Shown here: piece after piece, positions 18,810 through 27,513 of the stretch
Numbering within the stretch: position 1 is the stretch's first letter
How the letters are laid out: every line of letters begins with the position of its first letter
Source of the DNA: Panonychus citri
Taxonomy: Eukaryota > Arthropoda > Arachnida > Trombidiformes > Tetranychidae
Length of the DNA stretch: 64,000 nucleotides
Assembly (NCBI RefSeq): GCF_014898815.1
Contig: NW_026515497.1
Coordinates: 62,001-126,000 of the forward strand
Direction: 5' to 3'
Position numbers and translations under genes: made by a program
Notes under the pieces: model-generated
Databases searched by the model: none
What the model saw: the letters and a program-made list of their open reading frames with translations, nothing else
Told to the model about the DNA's origin: nothing

Positions 18810-19691
18810 TTAAGGTTTGATAACCTTTATTCTACCATCAATACTTGTTCGACAGACTGGACAATTTTCTTGACCAAGTCTGCTCAGAGTATTGTCACAA
18901 GAGACACATACAGCCAAATGATTACATGGTAAATATAACATTTGATGAGTTTGTACTAAACAAACACAACAAAGGTGCCTCTCTACAATAAATCTTTCTT
19001 CGTTAGCATAAGGGCAATCTGGAGATAACAGACTGTGGGTTTCACTTGGATGGTTTTTCAGTTGTCCATCAACAGCCAACCGACAAAAAGCACATTGAAC
19101 AATCCTGTTTGATCCAGTCCAGAAAAAGCCACTTTCAACGAACCAATTTTTAAACTTGATGCTCAAACTACATTTTTTAAAAGAGAAAACTCTATTAACT
19201 CGTAACTGATAGAGCTGGAATACTTTCTCAGGATTCAATGTTTTCTTTTCCGAATAGATTTGTAAAACCTGATCCTCTTCAGCTTGAGTGATGGATGAAA
19301 TTGGTTGTAAAGTTGCTACTTCAGCATCTCTATCAGCAAGAATTTTTGGATCACCATATCGATGAATACCAGGAGTATCAATCCGAAGTATAAGATTTGG
19401 TTCTCTTTTGAGAACAAAACTACATTTAGGACTGAAGCTAGCATGATAACTTACAACATCTTTATGTAAGAGACAAATCTGGACTTGTAATCCACAGCAA
19501 AAACATTGTAAATAATCTGAATTACCAAAACGGAAAAATCCATCTCTAATAGCATTCAACCAAGTGCCATCAGTCAAGTCGATACAGGTCATCATTCGAT
19601 GTAACTCAAGCTTCATAGTTTGGTAAAGATTCAAACAGTTGATCATTTGAGATGGCCAGTTCTCCATAACAGGTGAAATGTTTTTACTCAT
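18810..19691 (-). CDS. Inhibitor-of-apoptosis protein (two BIR domains and RING)
   Basis: IAPs bind caspases or IAP antagonists and ubiquitinate them through the RING. This 293-residue product has BIR1 at about 30-92 (zinc ligands C63, C66, H83, C90) and BIR2 at about 168-230 (C200, C203, H219, C226). A C-terminal RING finger at about 241-283 (CCVC, CNH, CVSC, CPVC) is followed by the usual IKVIKP tail. The organisation matches baculovirus-type and insect IAPs. BIR1 has the canonical CFCCG; BIR2 departs slightly (CAFCR). Intact. It lies downstream of a 137-aa Cys-rich gene in the same direction. Likely captured from a host and used to delay cell death during replication. Confidence 0.9.
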   Translation of the reverse strand: MSKNISPVMENWPSQMINCLNLYQTMKLELHRMMTCIDLTDGTWLNAIRDGFFRFGNSDYLQCFCCGLQVQICLLHKDVVSYHASFSPKCSFVLKREPNLILRIDTPGIHRYGDPKILADRDAEVATLQPISSITQAEEDQVLQIYSEKKTLNPEKVFQLYQLRVNRVFSFKKCSLSIKFKNWFVESGFFWTGSNRIVQCAFCRLAVDGQLKNHPSETHSLLSPDCPYANEERFIVERHLCCVCLVQTHQMLYLPCNHLAVCVSCDNTLSRLGQENCPVCRTSIDGRIKVIKP

Positions 19692-19723
19692 CTTGAAAGA
19701 AAAAAGACAAAAAGAATATAATG

Positions 19724-20137
19724 TTAATTTGAGATTTTATTCAAGAGAATATTTTGCAATGCAACTTTTCTCTTCATCGATTCAACAAACTTTGAATGGT
19801 TTTTACAATTTTTCATTATCATTTTGAGATGATTACATTTGATGAACCAAATTTTTACATCAGTAAATTCGTTGCAATCAACAAGGCATTCAATTTTGTT
19901 GGATTGAAAATGACCGAGGATACTTTGATCATTGACTGCCTTGTTACATTGCTTACAGTTGATGATTTTATTTTCAAATTTCAAGTGAATTTTTTTCAGG
20001 GTTTGTAAATAGGATTTACAATTACAATTTTTAGGTTTCCTTTTGGGTTTGGGTTTTTTGAACTGAATATCCTTCGTTGGAGCTAGAGTTCCCTTACCTC
20101 TGGATACAGTTTTGATAGTTTGAGAAACAATTTTCAT
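19724..20137 (-). CDS. Cys/Lys-rich protein of unknown function (137 aa)
   Basis: An N-terminal basic, Pro/Lys-rich region (KKPKPKRKPK, about 27-36) is followed by CNCKSY, C-x2-C (INCKQCNK), then further Cys and His residues (GHF, ECLVDC, CNH, CKNH) that could bind one or two zinc ions. No family recognised. Its ATG overlaps the stop of the upstream broken ORF (ATGA), indicating a common message. Confidence 0.5.
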   Translation of the reverse strand: MKIVSQTIKTVSRGKGTLAPTKDIQFKKPKPKRKPKNCNCKSYLQTLKKIHLKFENKIINCKQCNKAVNDQSILGHFQSNKIECLVDCNEFTDVKIWFIKCNHLKMIMKNCKNHSKFVESMKRKVALQNILLNKISN

Positions 20138-20444
20138 TTTAGTAAGTAAGTCCTGTTGGTAAAATGTTTGAAAATATCCTCAACAAGATTAACGTTAACT
20201 TCTTCCAGAGAATCAAAAAACTTTCGGTTGTTCACTTTAATGGATTTTGTTTGAGAATCAAAAGAAACAGCAGATTTACTCAATTTTCTCTTGATTTCTG
20301 GTCAAGTAAGGCATAAATAGCAGAAAAATCACTGACTGAAAAATTAAAATCAGCAAAATTTAAAGGTTGATCTAAACTTGGAGTAGAATTTGAATCGATG
20401 GGAATTTTACAAAGATGAATAAAATGATTGGAAGAAATAGACAT
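20134..20444 (-). pseudogene. Broken small gene of unknown function (one frameshift)
   Basis: The ATG at 20444 opens 55 residues (Ser/Asn/Phe-rich) to a TGA near 20277. A frame shifted by one base just before that stop continues for about 48 more residues (from KLSKSAVSF to TYLLK) to a TGA overlapping the next start codon. A minus-strand TATAAATAG box lies at 20564-20572. One small indel would explain the break. No family recognised. Confidence 0.45.
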
Positions 20445-20563
20445 GAAAATTACCTTGAATCAAATATAAAAGAAGAAACAAAACAGAAATTAAAACTTGA
20501 ACAAAGTTAAAGTTCACAAACTGAAGATGAAATTAGACTGACCAATCTTTGAAAATTTTCTCG

Positions 20564-20572
20564 CTATTTATA
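20564..20572 (-). promoter_or_regulatory. TATA box upstream of the 20.1-20.4 kb genes
   Basis: TATAAATAG on the minus strand, about 120 nt before the ATG at 20444. Confidence 0.4.
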
Positions 20573-20576
20573 CCCG

Positions 20577-20780
20577 TCAACTTTGCTCTCTAACCTGAAA
20601 CTTGGAACTATCAATCATTTGAATGACCTCGAATAGACTAAAAATAATTACCTTTGAATTAATCTTGATTGGAATTTTAAGGTTTGATATAATCAGGAAT
20701 TCATAGCCTCTGGGTATTGAAGAGGCCTCAAAGTCCTTGAATTTATGACCTTTTATGAAGATATGCAGACATGCACTCAT
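20577..20780 (-). CDS. Small ORF, unknown (67 aa)
   Basis: A minus-strand frame with ATG at 20780. It encodes a mixed hydrophobic/basic protein without Cys motifs or membrane spans. It ends 5 nt before the TATA box of the next gene. No family recognised and no promoter seen; may be chance. Confidence 0.25.
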   Translation of the reverse strand: MSACLHIFIKGHKFKDFEASSIPRGYEFLIISNLKIPIKINSKVIIFSLFEVIQMIDSSKFQVREQS

Positions 20781-20920
20781 TAATGGTTGGAATTTACAAA
20801 GAAGATTTAATTACTTTTCCATATCCTTGAGCGATGATTGATTCAATGAACTTTGGAAATTACATCTTGAACTCAATGATGACCTTGGATAAGAAACATA
20901 AGTACAAGTCCACTGAATTA

Positions 20921-21503
20921 ATACATTGAAATAGCCTAAGAGCCTTTAGTCCATTGAATTAACATTACCCCCCACAACAAATTTCGGAGGTACCGAAATT
21001 AGTAAGGGGGGTTGAAGATTCAAAAGACTTGTTTGATGTTAAAATACATTGAAATAGCCTAAGAGCTTTTAGTCCATTGAATTATCATTACCCCCCACAA
21101 CAAATTTCGGAGGTACCGAAATTAGTAAGGGGGGTTGAAGATTCAAAAGACTTGTTTGATAAAATACATTGAAATAGCCTAAGAGCCTTTAGTCCATTGA
21201 ATTAACATTACAACAAATTTCGGAGGTACCGAAATTAGTAAGGGGGGTTGAAGATTCAAAAGACTTGTTTGATGTTAAAATACATTGAAATAGCCTAAGA
21301 GCCTTTAGTCCATTGAATTAACATTACCCCCCACAACAAATTTCGGAGGTACCGAAATTAGTAAGGGGGGTTGAAGATTCAAAAGACTTGTTTGATGTTA
21401 AAATACATTGAAATAGCCTAAGAGCCTTTAGTCCATTGAATTAACATTACCCCCCACAACAAATTTCGGAGGTACCGAAATACATTGTAATAGCCTAAGA
21501 GCC
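20921..21503. repeat. Five-copy 123-bp tandem repeat with internal hairpin
   Basis: Units start at about 20921, 21044, 21164, 21280 and 21403, with a truncated sixth at 21480-21503. Each unit has the motif ATTGAAATAGCCTAAGAG, a CCCCCC/GGGGGG pair and a stem-loop AATTTCGG-AGGTA-CCGAAATT between them. Units 2 and 3 differ by small deletions (GTT; the C-tract). The array sits between oppositely transcribed accessory genes, where a replication or enhancer-like region could lie. Confidence 0.95.
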
Positions 21504-21732
21504 ATATGATCATGCGTCCTAATGTTGAGATTTTGTTATTGGTTCTTTCGTATATTCTAGTTCTAACGTACCTCCTCTAATGTTTACGCCGACTCTGTTT
21601 TTGGTTAACCTGTTTATTCTTGACTTTTCTGTCAGTTAACTTTCTGCTCTCTCTGTCTACAGTTTTCTTTCTGTTTTCTTTCTACATTTACCTTTATACT
21701 TTTGTCTCTATCTTTACCCTTTCTGCTCTAAA
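21504..21732. other. Pyrimidine-rich upstream region of the 572-aa gene
   Basis: A T/C-rich stretch with no ORF. It probably contains the promoter and leader of the plus-strand gene at 21733; no clear TATA box at the usual distance. Confidence 0.3.
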
Positions 21733-23451
21733 ATGAATAAATTACTTTTAGATCAACTTAAACTACAAGTTCTTCTCCAACTCTGCATTGGTTTACTTTC
21801 TGAGTTTTCTAATGACCCAGAGAAACTTCAATTTTGGACTAATCGGATCAATAATGATCTGGGTTCAATAATTTATAATTTTGTTCTCCCTCAACCACCT
21901 GCCTCTATTGTACCACAAAATCTCTCTAACCCAACCCCAGGTACATCTTCTCTTTCTCACCCATGTGATCATGATATTGCTTGTGCTCAGGATATACCAC
22001 CTCTGGATACTAGTGACAATTTGTTAAATATTCTCCAGGATAATAATTTGTTCCAGGAAAATGATAACAACCATATTCAGGATACTCTATCTGCCTTACT
22101 TGATGAAGTTTGTGTTAATCAACCATCAACTGATCAATTAAATACCCAGGAAGAAACTGTTACCGTGAATAGTCCAGTGAATGACTCAGGCATAACATCA
22201 AACATGTCAACTCAACATGAACAATCAACAATTACATCAACTAATCTACCTGTGCCTCAAGATCAAAGTGATTCTCTACCGGATTATTCATCATTACCAA
22301 CAGCTAAGGTTACTCCATTCAGCTATGTTCCTCGAGAAATTATTCCTGATCCCTCTCAAGATAATAATGAACAAAGTGTAATGAGTGAAGTCCAGAATGT
22401 TGATGGATCAAATACAATCAATGACCATGATACAGCTTATGAAAGTGATAGTGAAAATGATGATCCAGAAAATGATCCTGACTTCTCTCCCAAATTAATT
22501 TCACCAAGACCATCAACTTCCAGGATGTCAACAAGAACAACAGCACAACTACCTTCTACCTCTAATGAGTCTGATCCTTCTGTAGATGAAACTCCAATGG
22601 ATACATCTGACCCTCCTGAACCAGAACCTCAACAATCTCAGGTAGAAGAAACTATACAACCTAATCCCTCGGCCCAAGAACCCCAATCTCCACAAGGTAA
22701 TTCATCAACAAGAATGGATACATCTGATCCTATTGAACCAGAATCGTCTCAGGTAGCTAACTCACCCGAACCCAATGAGTCTAATCTAGTAATTGATGAA
22801 CAACCCAGCCAACCAGAACCTCAACCTCCTCAGATAGAAGAACAAGTACCTCAAACACCTCAGGTAGAAGAACCCGAACAATCTAATCCACCAGAACCCC
22901 AACCTAATCCACCAGAGCCTCGAGCTAATCCACCAGAACCTCAAGCTAATCGACCGAGAAGAGGTTCATACAGATCCCGTGAACCTACACTTGAAGAATT
23001 GACTTCATTTCTTAACAGATATAGAGGTAGAATTCAAACACGAGACGATCTTTTGGATATCAACTCTCTTCCTCGACCAACAACAAGTTTAGAAGCTGAA
23101 GAAACAATTGATAGATTGAGGATAAATCAAGCAGTTATTGATAAACGAGGAGTACATAACATGTATTTTATCGGTTACTGTTTGACTCTCCATAGAAGGT
23201 TGTACGGAGAGACAAGACGAGATGAGTGGATGAGTATCGCCATTCAGAGATTCAATTATGGACAAACATCAATTAGTTTTTTCATAAGAGTTTTCAATGT
23301 AATTGATAGATATCCCATGATGATGTTGTTACCATTAACTCGATATCAGTTGGAACGATATCTCTCCTTTTGGGAAAATATCCAATTAATTCCTTCTGAA
23401 CATGAATTTTGGTCTCGTAATCCTGATCTTTTCAATAATGATGATAACTGA
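21733..23451 (+). CDS. Large acidic/proline-rich accessory protein (572 aa), unknown
   Basis: Residues 1-60 are a Leu-rich helical start. About 60-415 are low complexity: Asn/Asp/Ser-rich, then Pro/Glu/Gln-rich with repeated MDTSDP(P/I)EPE and PPEP(Q/R)(P/A)N units. From about 418 a compact domain of some 155 residues begins (PTLEELTSFLNRYRGRI). It is rich in aromatic and basic residues (HNMYFIGYCLTLHRRLYG; RDEWMSIAIQRFNYG) and looks mainly helical. I do not recognise it. The disordered acidic half plus folded C-terminus resembles a transactivator or terminal-protein-like design, but this is only an impression. Intact. Confidence 0.6.
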   Translation: MNKLLLDQLKLQVLLQLCIGLLSEFSNDPEKLQFWTNRINNDLGSIIYNFVLPQPPASIVPQNLSNPTPGTSSLSHPCDHDIACAQDIPPLDTSDNLLNILQDNNLFQENDNNHIQDTLSALLDEVCVNQPSTDQLNTQEETVTVNSPVNDSGITSNMSTQHEQSTITSTNLPVPQDQSDSLPDYSSLPTAKVTPFSYVPREIIPDPSQDNNEQSVMSEVQNVDGSNTINDHDTAYESDSENDDPENDPDFSPKLISPRPSTSRMSTRTTAQLPSTSNESDPSVDETPMDTSDPPEPEPQQSQVEETIQPNPSAQEPQSPQGNSSTRMDTSDPIEPESSQVANSPEPNESNLVIDEQPSQPEPQPPQIEEQVPQTPQVEEPEQSNPPEPQPNPPEPRANPPEPQANRPRRGSYRSREPTLEELTSFLNRYRGRIQTRDDLLDINSLPRPTTSLEAEETIDRLRINQAVIDKRGVHNMYFIGYCLTLHRRLYGETRRDEWMSIAIQRFNYGQTSISFFIRVFNVIDRYPMMMLLPLTRYQLERYLSFWENIQLIPSEHEFWSRNPDLFNNDDN

Positions 23452-23540
23452 AATCAGTAATCTGTAAACCTTGATCTTAATAAAAAGAATTTCTGAAAAT
23501 AATCTTCTTTCCAAAAAGTAATTACCTAAAGTAAATCTAT

Positions 23541-23869
23541 ACAATGGCCTCAAGCTATAAAGTACCTTTCAAATACATTGAAACTGGTAAAAACCATCAA
23601 CATATAATTACCTGTCAAAAGATTGATGGTAAGTCTAAGATAATCATTACCTCTTGATGCTAACTGGACCCCCAAGGGATTATATTGATGGTCCAACCTT
23701 TCGTTTAGAAACAAGTTTAAACAAGTTTAAGAGGTTTCTACAATCATTGGAAAGCCCTGAGGCTAATTCCCATACCGAAGTTATCTTCAATAATCTTAGT
23801 CACGAAATTGTTAGTATCATTAAGAGTGAATCTTTCAAAACAAAGTTTATTACTTCAATCAATCAATGA
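23541..23869 (+). pseudogene. Small accessory gene broken by one frameshift, unknown
   Basis: ATG at 23541 (the sequence reads ATGGCCTCAAGC) opens 37 residues to a TGA at about 23656. The overlapping frame (from 23654) gives LMLTGPPRDYIDGP and continues 65 residues to 23869. Together they form a protein of about 108 residues with charged helices at the C-terminus. A GTAAGT near 23630 could mark an intron, but splicing to a visible acceptor does not keep a frame. It ends convergently with, and overlaps, the second IAP. Confidence 0.4.
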
Positions 23870-24428
23870 CAATCTCATTACCTTCTTTATATGGGTTTGG
23901 CAAATTGGACAATTCATTTTATCAAGAATACAATCAGTACATGACACAGCATGTTCACAAGGATTTAAAATACATTCAATTTCCTTTTCTTTACAAACTT
24001 TACATTTATAACGATCATCCTTAGGCACCATTGCCTTTGGTACTTCTGGTTTCCTTTTAGCTATAACTGATTTGAATATGAACTCCATTCCACATTTAAC
24101 ATAAATGAAATGACAACGTGGGCTATATCTAGCATGTTCAACCAATGGATCATCATCAAGTTGCCAATCATGAATGCATACATTACAATGGAAACATATC
24201 ACTTTATCTCCTCTACCATGGTAGAAAAAAACCAGCTTCAGATAGCTTAACAACATTAATTTCTGGTCTTGGCCAATTGAAAAAAGTTTCCAGACGTTCA
24301 ATTGCGCTGAGATAAATTAATTGGTTAGGATAAGCATTTCTAATATTATCAATACTGTAATGATAATACATGTATAAAGAAGGACTTCCAATAAATTTAT
24401 AACCACACTCGTCAAATGACTTGTCCAT
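23855..24428 (-). pseudogene. Second IAP (one BIR and RING), frameshifted in the BIR
   Basis: The ATG at 24428 starts a frame that enters a BIR domain (ERLETFFNWP...LSEAGFF) and then leaves the frame near 24225. The BIR continues in the next frame (FYHGRGDKVICFHCNV, H and C ligands in EHARYSPRCHF) through to a C-terminal RING (CKVC, CEHAVSC, CPIC) that stops at 23855. One single-base shift is enough to explain the break. A TATATAAG box (24457-24464) lies 29 nt upstream of the ATG. It is clearly different in sequence from the IAP at 18810-19691, so it is a separate acquisition or an old duplication. Confidence 0.85.
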
Positions 24429-24456
24429 TATTAAATAAAATGCTATTTAAACTCTC

Positions 24457-24464
24457 CTTATATA
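24457..24464 (-). promoter_or_regulatory. TATA box of the second IAP
   Basis: TATATAAG on the minus strand, 29 nt before the ATG at 24428. Confidence 0.55.
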
Positions 24465-24521
24465 CCGCACAAAAGAATAAACTCATATCGAATAATTAAA
24501 AGAAATCATTATCAAAAAATG

Positions 24522-24740
24522 CATAAGGTCTCTCGTACTTAGACTCAAAGTTAGATGCATGAAAATCGAAGTTCCCCCTGTCACGCCACCATACGATACC
24601 ATACGATACCACAGGAGAAGACAGGAGAAGAGGGGAATAGACGGGAGAAGACCAAGGAACGGACAGGATTTGAACCAGGGGGCCAGCCTTCTCAAATCAT
24701 GCACGTTACCTCTGAGCTAAGTACGAGGACCAAAGGTTGT
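24522..24740. other. tRNA-like inverted arms and mini-repeats near the right end
   Basis: On the minus strand (about 24740-24655) the sequence has a tRNA A-box (TAGCTCAGAGGTA) and B-box (GGTTCAAATCC) at the right spacing for an internal pol III promoter. The acceptor stem does not pair and the T stem is weak. A degenerate copy of the first half (CTCGTACTTAGACTCAAAG) lies inverted at about 24533-24555. Short repeats (CATACGATAC twice, CAGGAGAAGA twice) lie between. Probably a tRNA-derived relic; a functional tRNA is unlikely. Confidence 0.4.
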
Positions 24741-24766
24741 TTTTCTGGTTTTAGAGGTCATGTGTG

Positions 24767-24836
24767 TTATAATGTCCAAAAAGAAAGAGAAAAAGAAAGA
24801 GAAAAGTGGTTTATAATGTTGCCTTTTACTACTACT
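24767..24836 (-). repeat. Polinton right terminal inverted repeat (70 bp)
   Basis: Perfect inverted copy of 6981-7050. Followed by the TTAGT duplication at 24837-24841. Confidence 0.95.
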
Positions 24837-24841
24837 TTAGT

Positions 24842-25667
24842 TCAAAAAGCTTTCGATTACAAGGTCAATAAAACTGAAAGAGCAAAAGTATATTCTTGCG
24901 AATTTCAATATCGGCACATCCGAACTGAGGCAAAATTGACCGTACAAATAATAGAGATGTTAATAACATAAAATCATTCGAAGCTCTTTTTCACGGCTGT
25001 AAATTTATATAAATCTTTTATTAATATTTTAATAATACTTTGAGAGGTCGAAACAATTGAAACAATTTGGATCATAAATTAATGTTGATTGGATTGATTT
25101 GAATTTTTTACAATCTAATAGATTCATTTATCCATCCAGATTGGATCAATTAAACTTCATAATCTGATATCTTTTTTTTGCTGGTTTCAAGAGAAAACAA
25201 GGTTTACATTTGTAAATCATCAACAGAATGCAAATCAATAACCAGTTGATGAATTGTATTCACCAAGCGAGTAATCACTTGAAACTGAATATAATGGTCC
25301 CATTGCCACAAACGAATCAAGGTAACTTGTTGATTGTGATTTTTTCATCATACTACGGAAATGTTTTGATCGAGATGATGAACCATAACGAGGATAACCA
25401 ACCAATGTATCTCTGTGATGATGATAATGATGGCGACTGTGATAATTGAAATAGTTCTTATCAAATCGAGAAGGTTGAGTTATCTTAGCTCTTAATCCAC
25501 TATAATAAGGATCATCTAAAATATAATCATGTAAGAAATTGAAGAAAAAACAATTAATCATAATTAATTTCTGATTATTTCCGAAGACTGAGAAACTAAC
25601 CATGTTTTGGTTTACATCGAGATTTAGATTTCACGTTGACCATTCGTTCATCATTTTCATCTTCATC
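24842..25667. repeat. Duplicated host segment B, copy 1
   Basis: Matches 27514-28336 with few differences (for example a 3-nt insertion near 25310). It begins directly after the Polinton target duplication and ends at 25667 within a TCATCTTCATC repeat, where it is joined to segment A copy 2. Confidence 0.95.
25235..25667 (-). pseudogene. Orphan 3' end of the MH2-domain gene (duplicated)
   Basis: Holds a copy of the last exon (25515-25235) and the 3' end of the penultimate exon (from about 25667 to 25601) of the gene at 27907-31710. Coding upstream is cut by the duplication breakpoint. The copied last exon has one extra codon (FVAMGP versus FVMGP). Without promoter and 5' exons it is not expected to be expressed as this protein. 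Confidence 0.8.
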
Positions 25668-25668
25668 G

Positions 25669-25821
25669 TCATCATCTTCCACGTCCAACTCATCATCATC
25701 TTCATCGCCTGTTACTCCATCAACTCATCCTTCAGCCAATTTATCTAAAGCAGACAAAAGGATAGCTCAGATGAAAAAGAAAGCAGCTAATAAAAAGAAT
25801 CTACTAGCTTCAATCAAGTGA
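25669..25821 (+). pseudogene. INTS12: Truncated copy of the INTS12 3' coding end
   Basis: Encodes only the last about 50 residues of INTS12 (Ser-rich stretch to the KKKAANKK motif and stop), fused at its 5' side to reversed coding sequence of the MH2 gene. It lacks the PHD finger and start region and is a by-product of the tandem duplication. Confidence 0.9.
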
Positions 25822-26499
25822 TGAAAGATTAACTAACAGCTCTTCATCTCAACTAATTTCTACTAATTGATTTATTATCAATAGTAAATCCCAGTGGCTG
25901 AGATAGAGAAAGAGATAGAGAGAGATATATAGAAACTTATATGTGATTTTGGCTAGAGAACAAGGTTAATGTGTAACAATTAACTGACCTTGTCTAAACG
26001 CTGGACAATTTGAGCCAACTACAATTTAACCTTTCTGATTTTAATTTTCCTTACAGTCCGAAAAGTGACCTACTAAGCGGAAAATGGAATTATGTCTCCA
26101 ATTAAGAACTTGAATGTTTTATCTGTCAACTGATTGTCAATCGCACTGAATTGCTTTTCCAGAAATCAATAATCAAAATAAGGGTTCAACCTTTTTTTCC
26201 GAATAGGTTAATTTTCTCATTTTTCTAACTAATTTTTACCAAGCGCGTTGATCAATTTCCATGGGTGATTCCTTTTTCTAATTGCAATTGCTTGAATGGC
26301 TCATAAGAGAATAATTGTGACTCTGGGTAATAAGATAATTAATAATTAATTTATTATATTTTTGTCATTTCATAAAATAAATTCAATGATATCCAATGTT
26401 TAATTGAACATTAGTTCCGCCAAGAAGAATCAGGTGGACCATTAGTAGTAAAAAAGGTCCCCCCTACCACTCCATTGGTATCTTTAGAAAGGTTTATCG

Positions 26500-26649
26500 T
26501 TAATTAGCTCCCAATTGAGATTGCAATTCTTTACTACCATCATAAAGATTTTGTTTGGGTGTAAATTGATTTGCTGCAGAAGTTGAGGTTAAAGTAACTC
26601 CAAGGAGAGTAATTAGAAGCATGAGGACTTTGAAAAGACTGAAATTCAT
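26500..26649 (-). CDS. Small secreted peptide, copy 2 (49 aa)
   Basis: Coding sequence identical to 5974-6123, with the same signal peptide and the same TATAAAAAG box upstream. Two intact copies result from the tandem duplication, so both could be expressed. The absence of substitutions suggests that the duplication is recent. Confidence 0.6.
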   Translation of the reverse strand: MNFSLFKVLMLLITLLGVTLTSTSAANQFTPKQNLYDGSKELQSQLGAN

Positions 26650-27513
26650 AATAATTAGTCTTAATATTTTCAAAACAAAAGAAATGAAACTTAAACGATT
26701 GTTATCGATGGAAATAAAGTTGAATTAGACTGGTGAAAATTCAATTGAAAACTCATCCTTTTTATATCATCCAATCGACATTTGAACAAATATTTTTCAC
26801 AGCAATTGTATTTGCAATTAGATAAAATTCAAGGTAAGATACAAGTGAACAGAGAGAAGGCAGAGTTTTTTACTTATTAGAATAGAAAAAGGAAAACCAT
26901 CGATAGTTAATTAATTAGCTTGTGCTTTTTAAATTAATAGGTTTCACTTTTTAAGGTTCACTAAGTGTGATGAAAGACAATAAAATTCTAATAATTTGAT
27001 TAACGATTTATTCAGAATTAGTTAGTAATTGTGAATACTCATAACTCACAATTTGAAAAGGTTTTGATATCACTTTCATGGGCAATCAGCTCATCAAACA
27101 ATTCAGGAAAATAAACTAATTAATTACCATTTTAACCTAAAAAATCAGCTAATTTTGTTACATCATTTATTCAGCTTTAAGATGATGTAGTGTTAAAATG
27201 ATTAATTACTGTAAATTAAGTTGAACAATTAATTAATTCTCTCTCACTTTTTACTTGTACCAACAATTCCCTTGAAAACTCGTCCTCATGTGAATACGTG
27301 GAATCGACAATTGAATATACTTTAATTTAGGAACGAGTATGTCCACTCAAATGTGGCCTCCGTCAAATCCAAGATAGATAATTTTGCATGAAATCGACTC
27401 TTAAGAAACTCCTCCTAGTCTTTCCAACTGTTCTTGAAAAGGTCTAGTTAGGCCAAACTAGACTTGTGAAGTTCAGAATCTGAACCAAATATTATTGACG
27501 AGTCAAAATTAGT

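Larger units (their letters stand above)
6981..24836. mobile_element. Polinton/Maverick (adintovirus-like) element, 17,856 bp
   Basis: It is bounded by 70-bp identical terminal inverted repeats starting AGTAGTAGTAAAAGGC, as expected for Polintons whose ends begin with AG, and by a TTAGT duplication. It carries the full Polinton core set: protein-primed family B DNA polymerase, retrovirus-like integrase, FtsK/HerA packaging ATPase, adenain-like protease, major capsid protein and penton-like minor capsid protein. Conserved small virion genes are also present. Structural genes (7.1-13.4 kb) are on the plus strand. Polymerase and most accessory genes are on the minus strand. Several genes are broken, so the copy looks inactive. 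The uninterrupted target sequence survives at 27509-27513. Confidence 0.97.
25669..27513. repeat. Duplicated host segment A, copy 2 (empty Polinton site at its right end)
   Basis: Nearly identical to 5143-6980. At 27509-27513 the TTAGT target is single and continues directly into segment B. This shows the locus without the Polinton. Confidence 0.95.

Noticed and set aside
20921..21503. CRISPR-like array
   Set aside because: Units are contiguous 123-bp tandem repeats without unique spacers, in a eukaryotic element.
24655..24740. Functional tRNA gene
   Set aside because: A and B boxes are present but the acceptor stem does not pair and the T stem has mismatches.
25228..25449. Plus-strand ORF opposite the copied MH2-gene exon (also 27900-28118)
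   Set aside because: Antisense of the His/Tyr-rich last exon; the minus frame carries splice sites and joins the gene.
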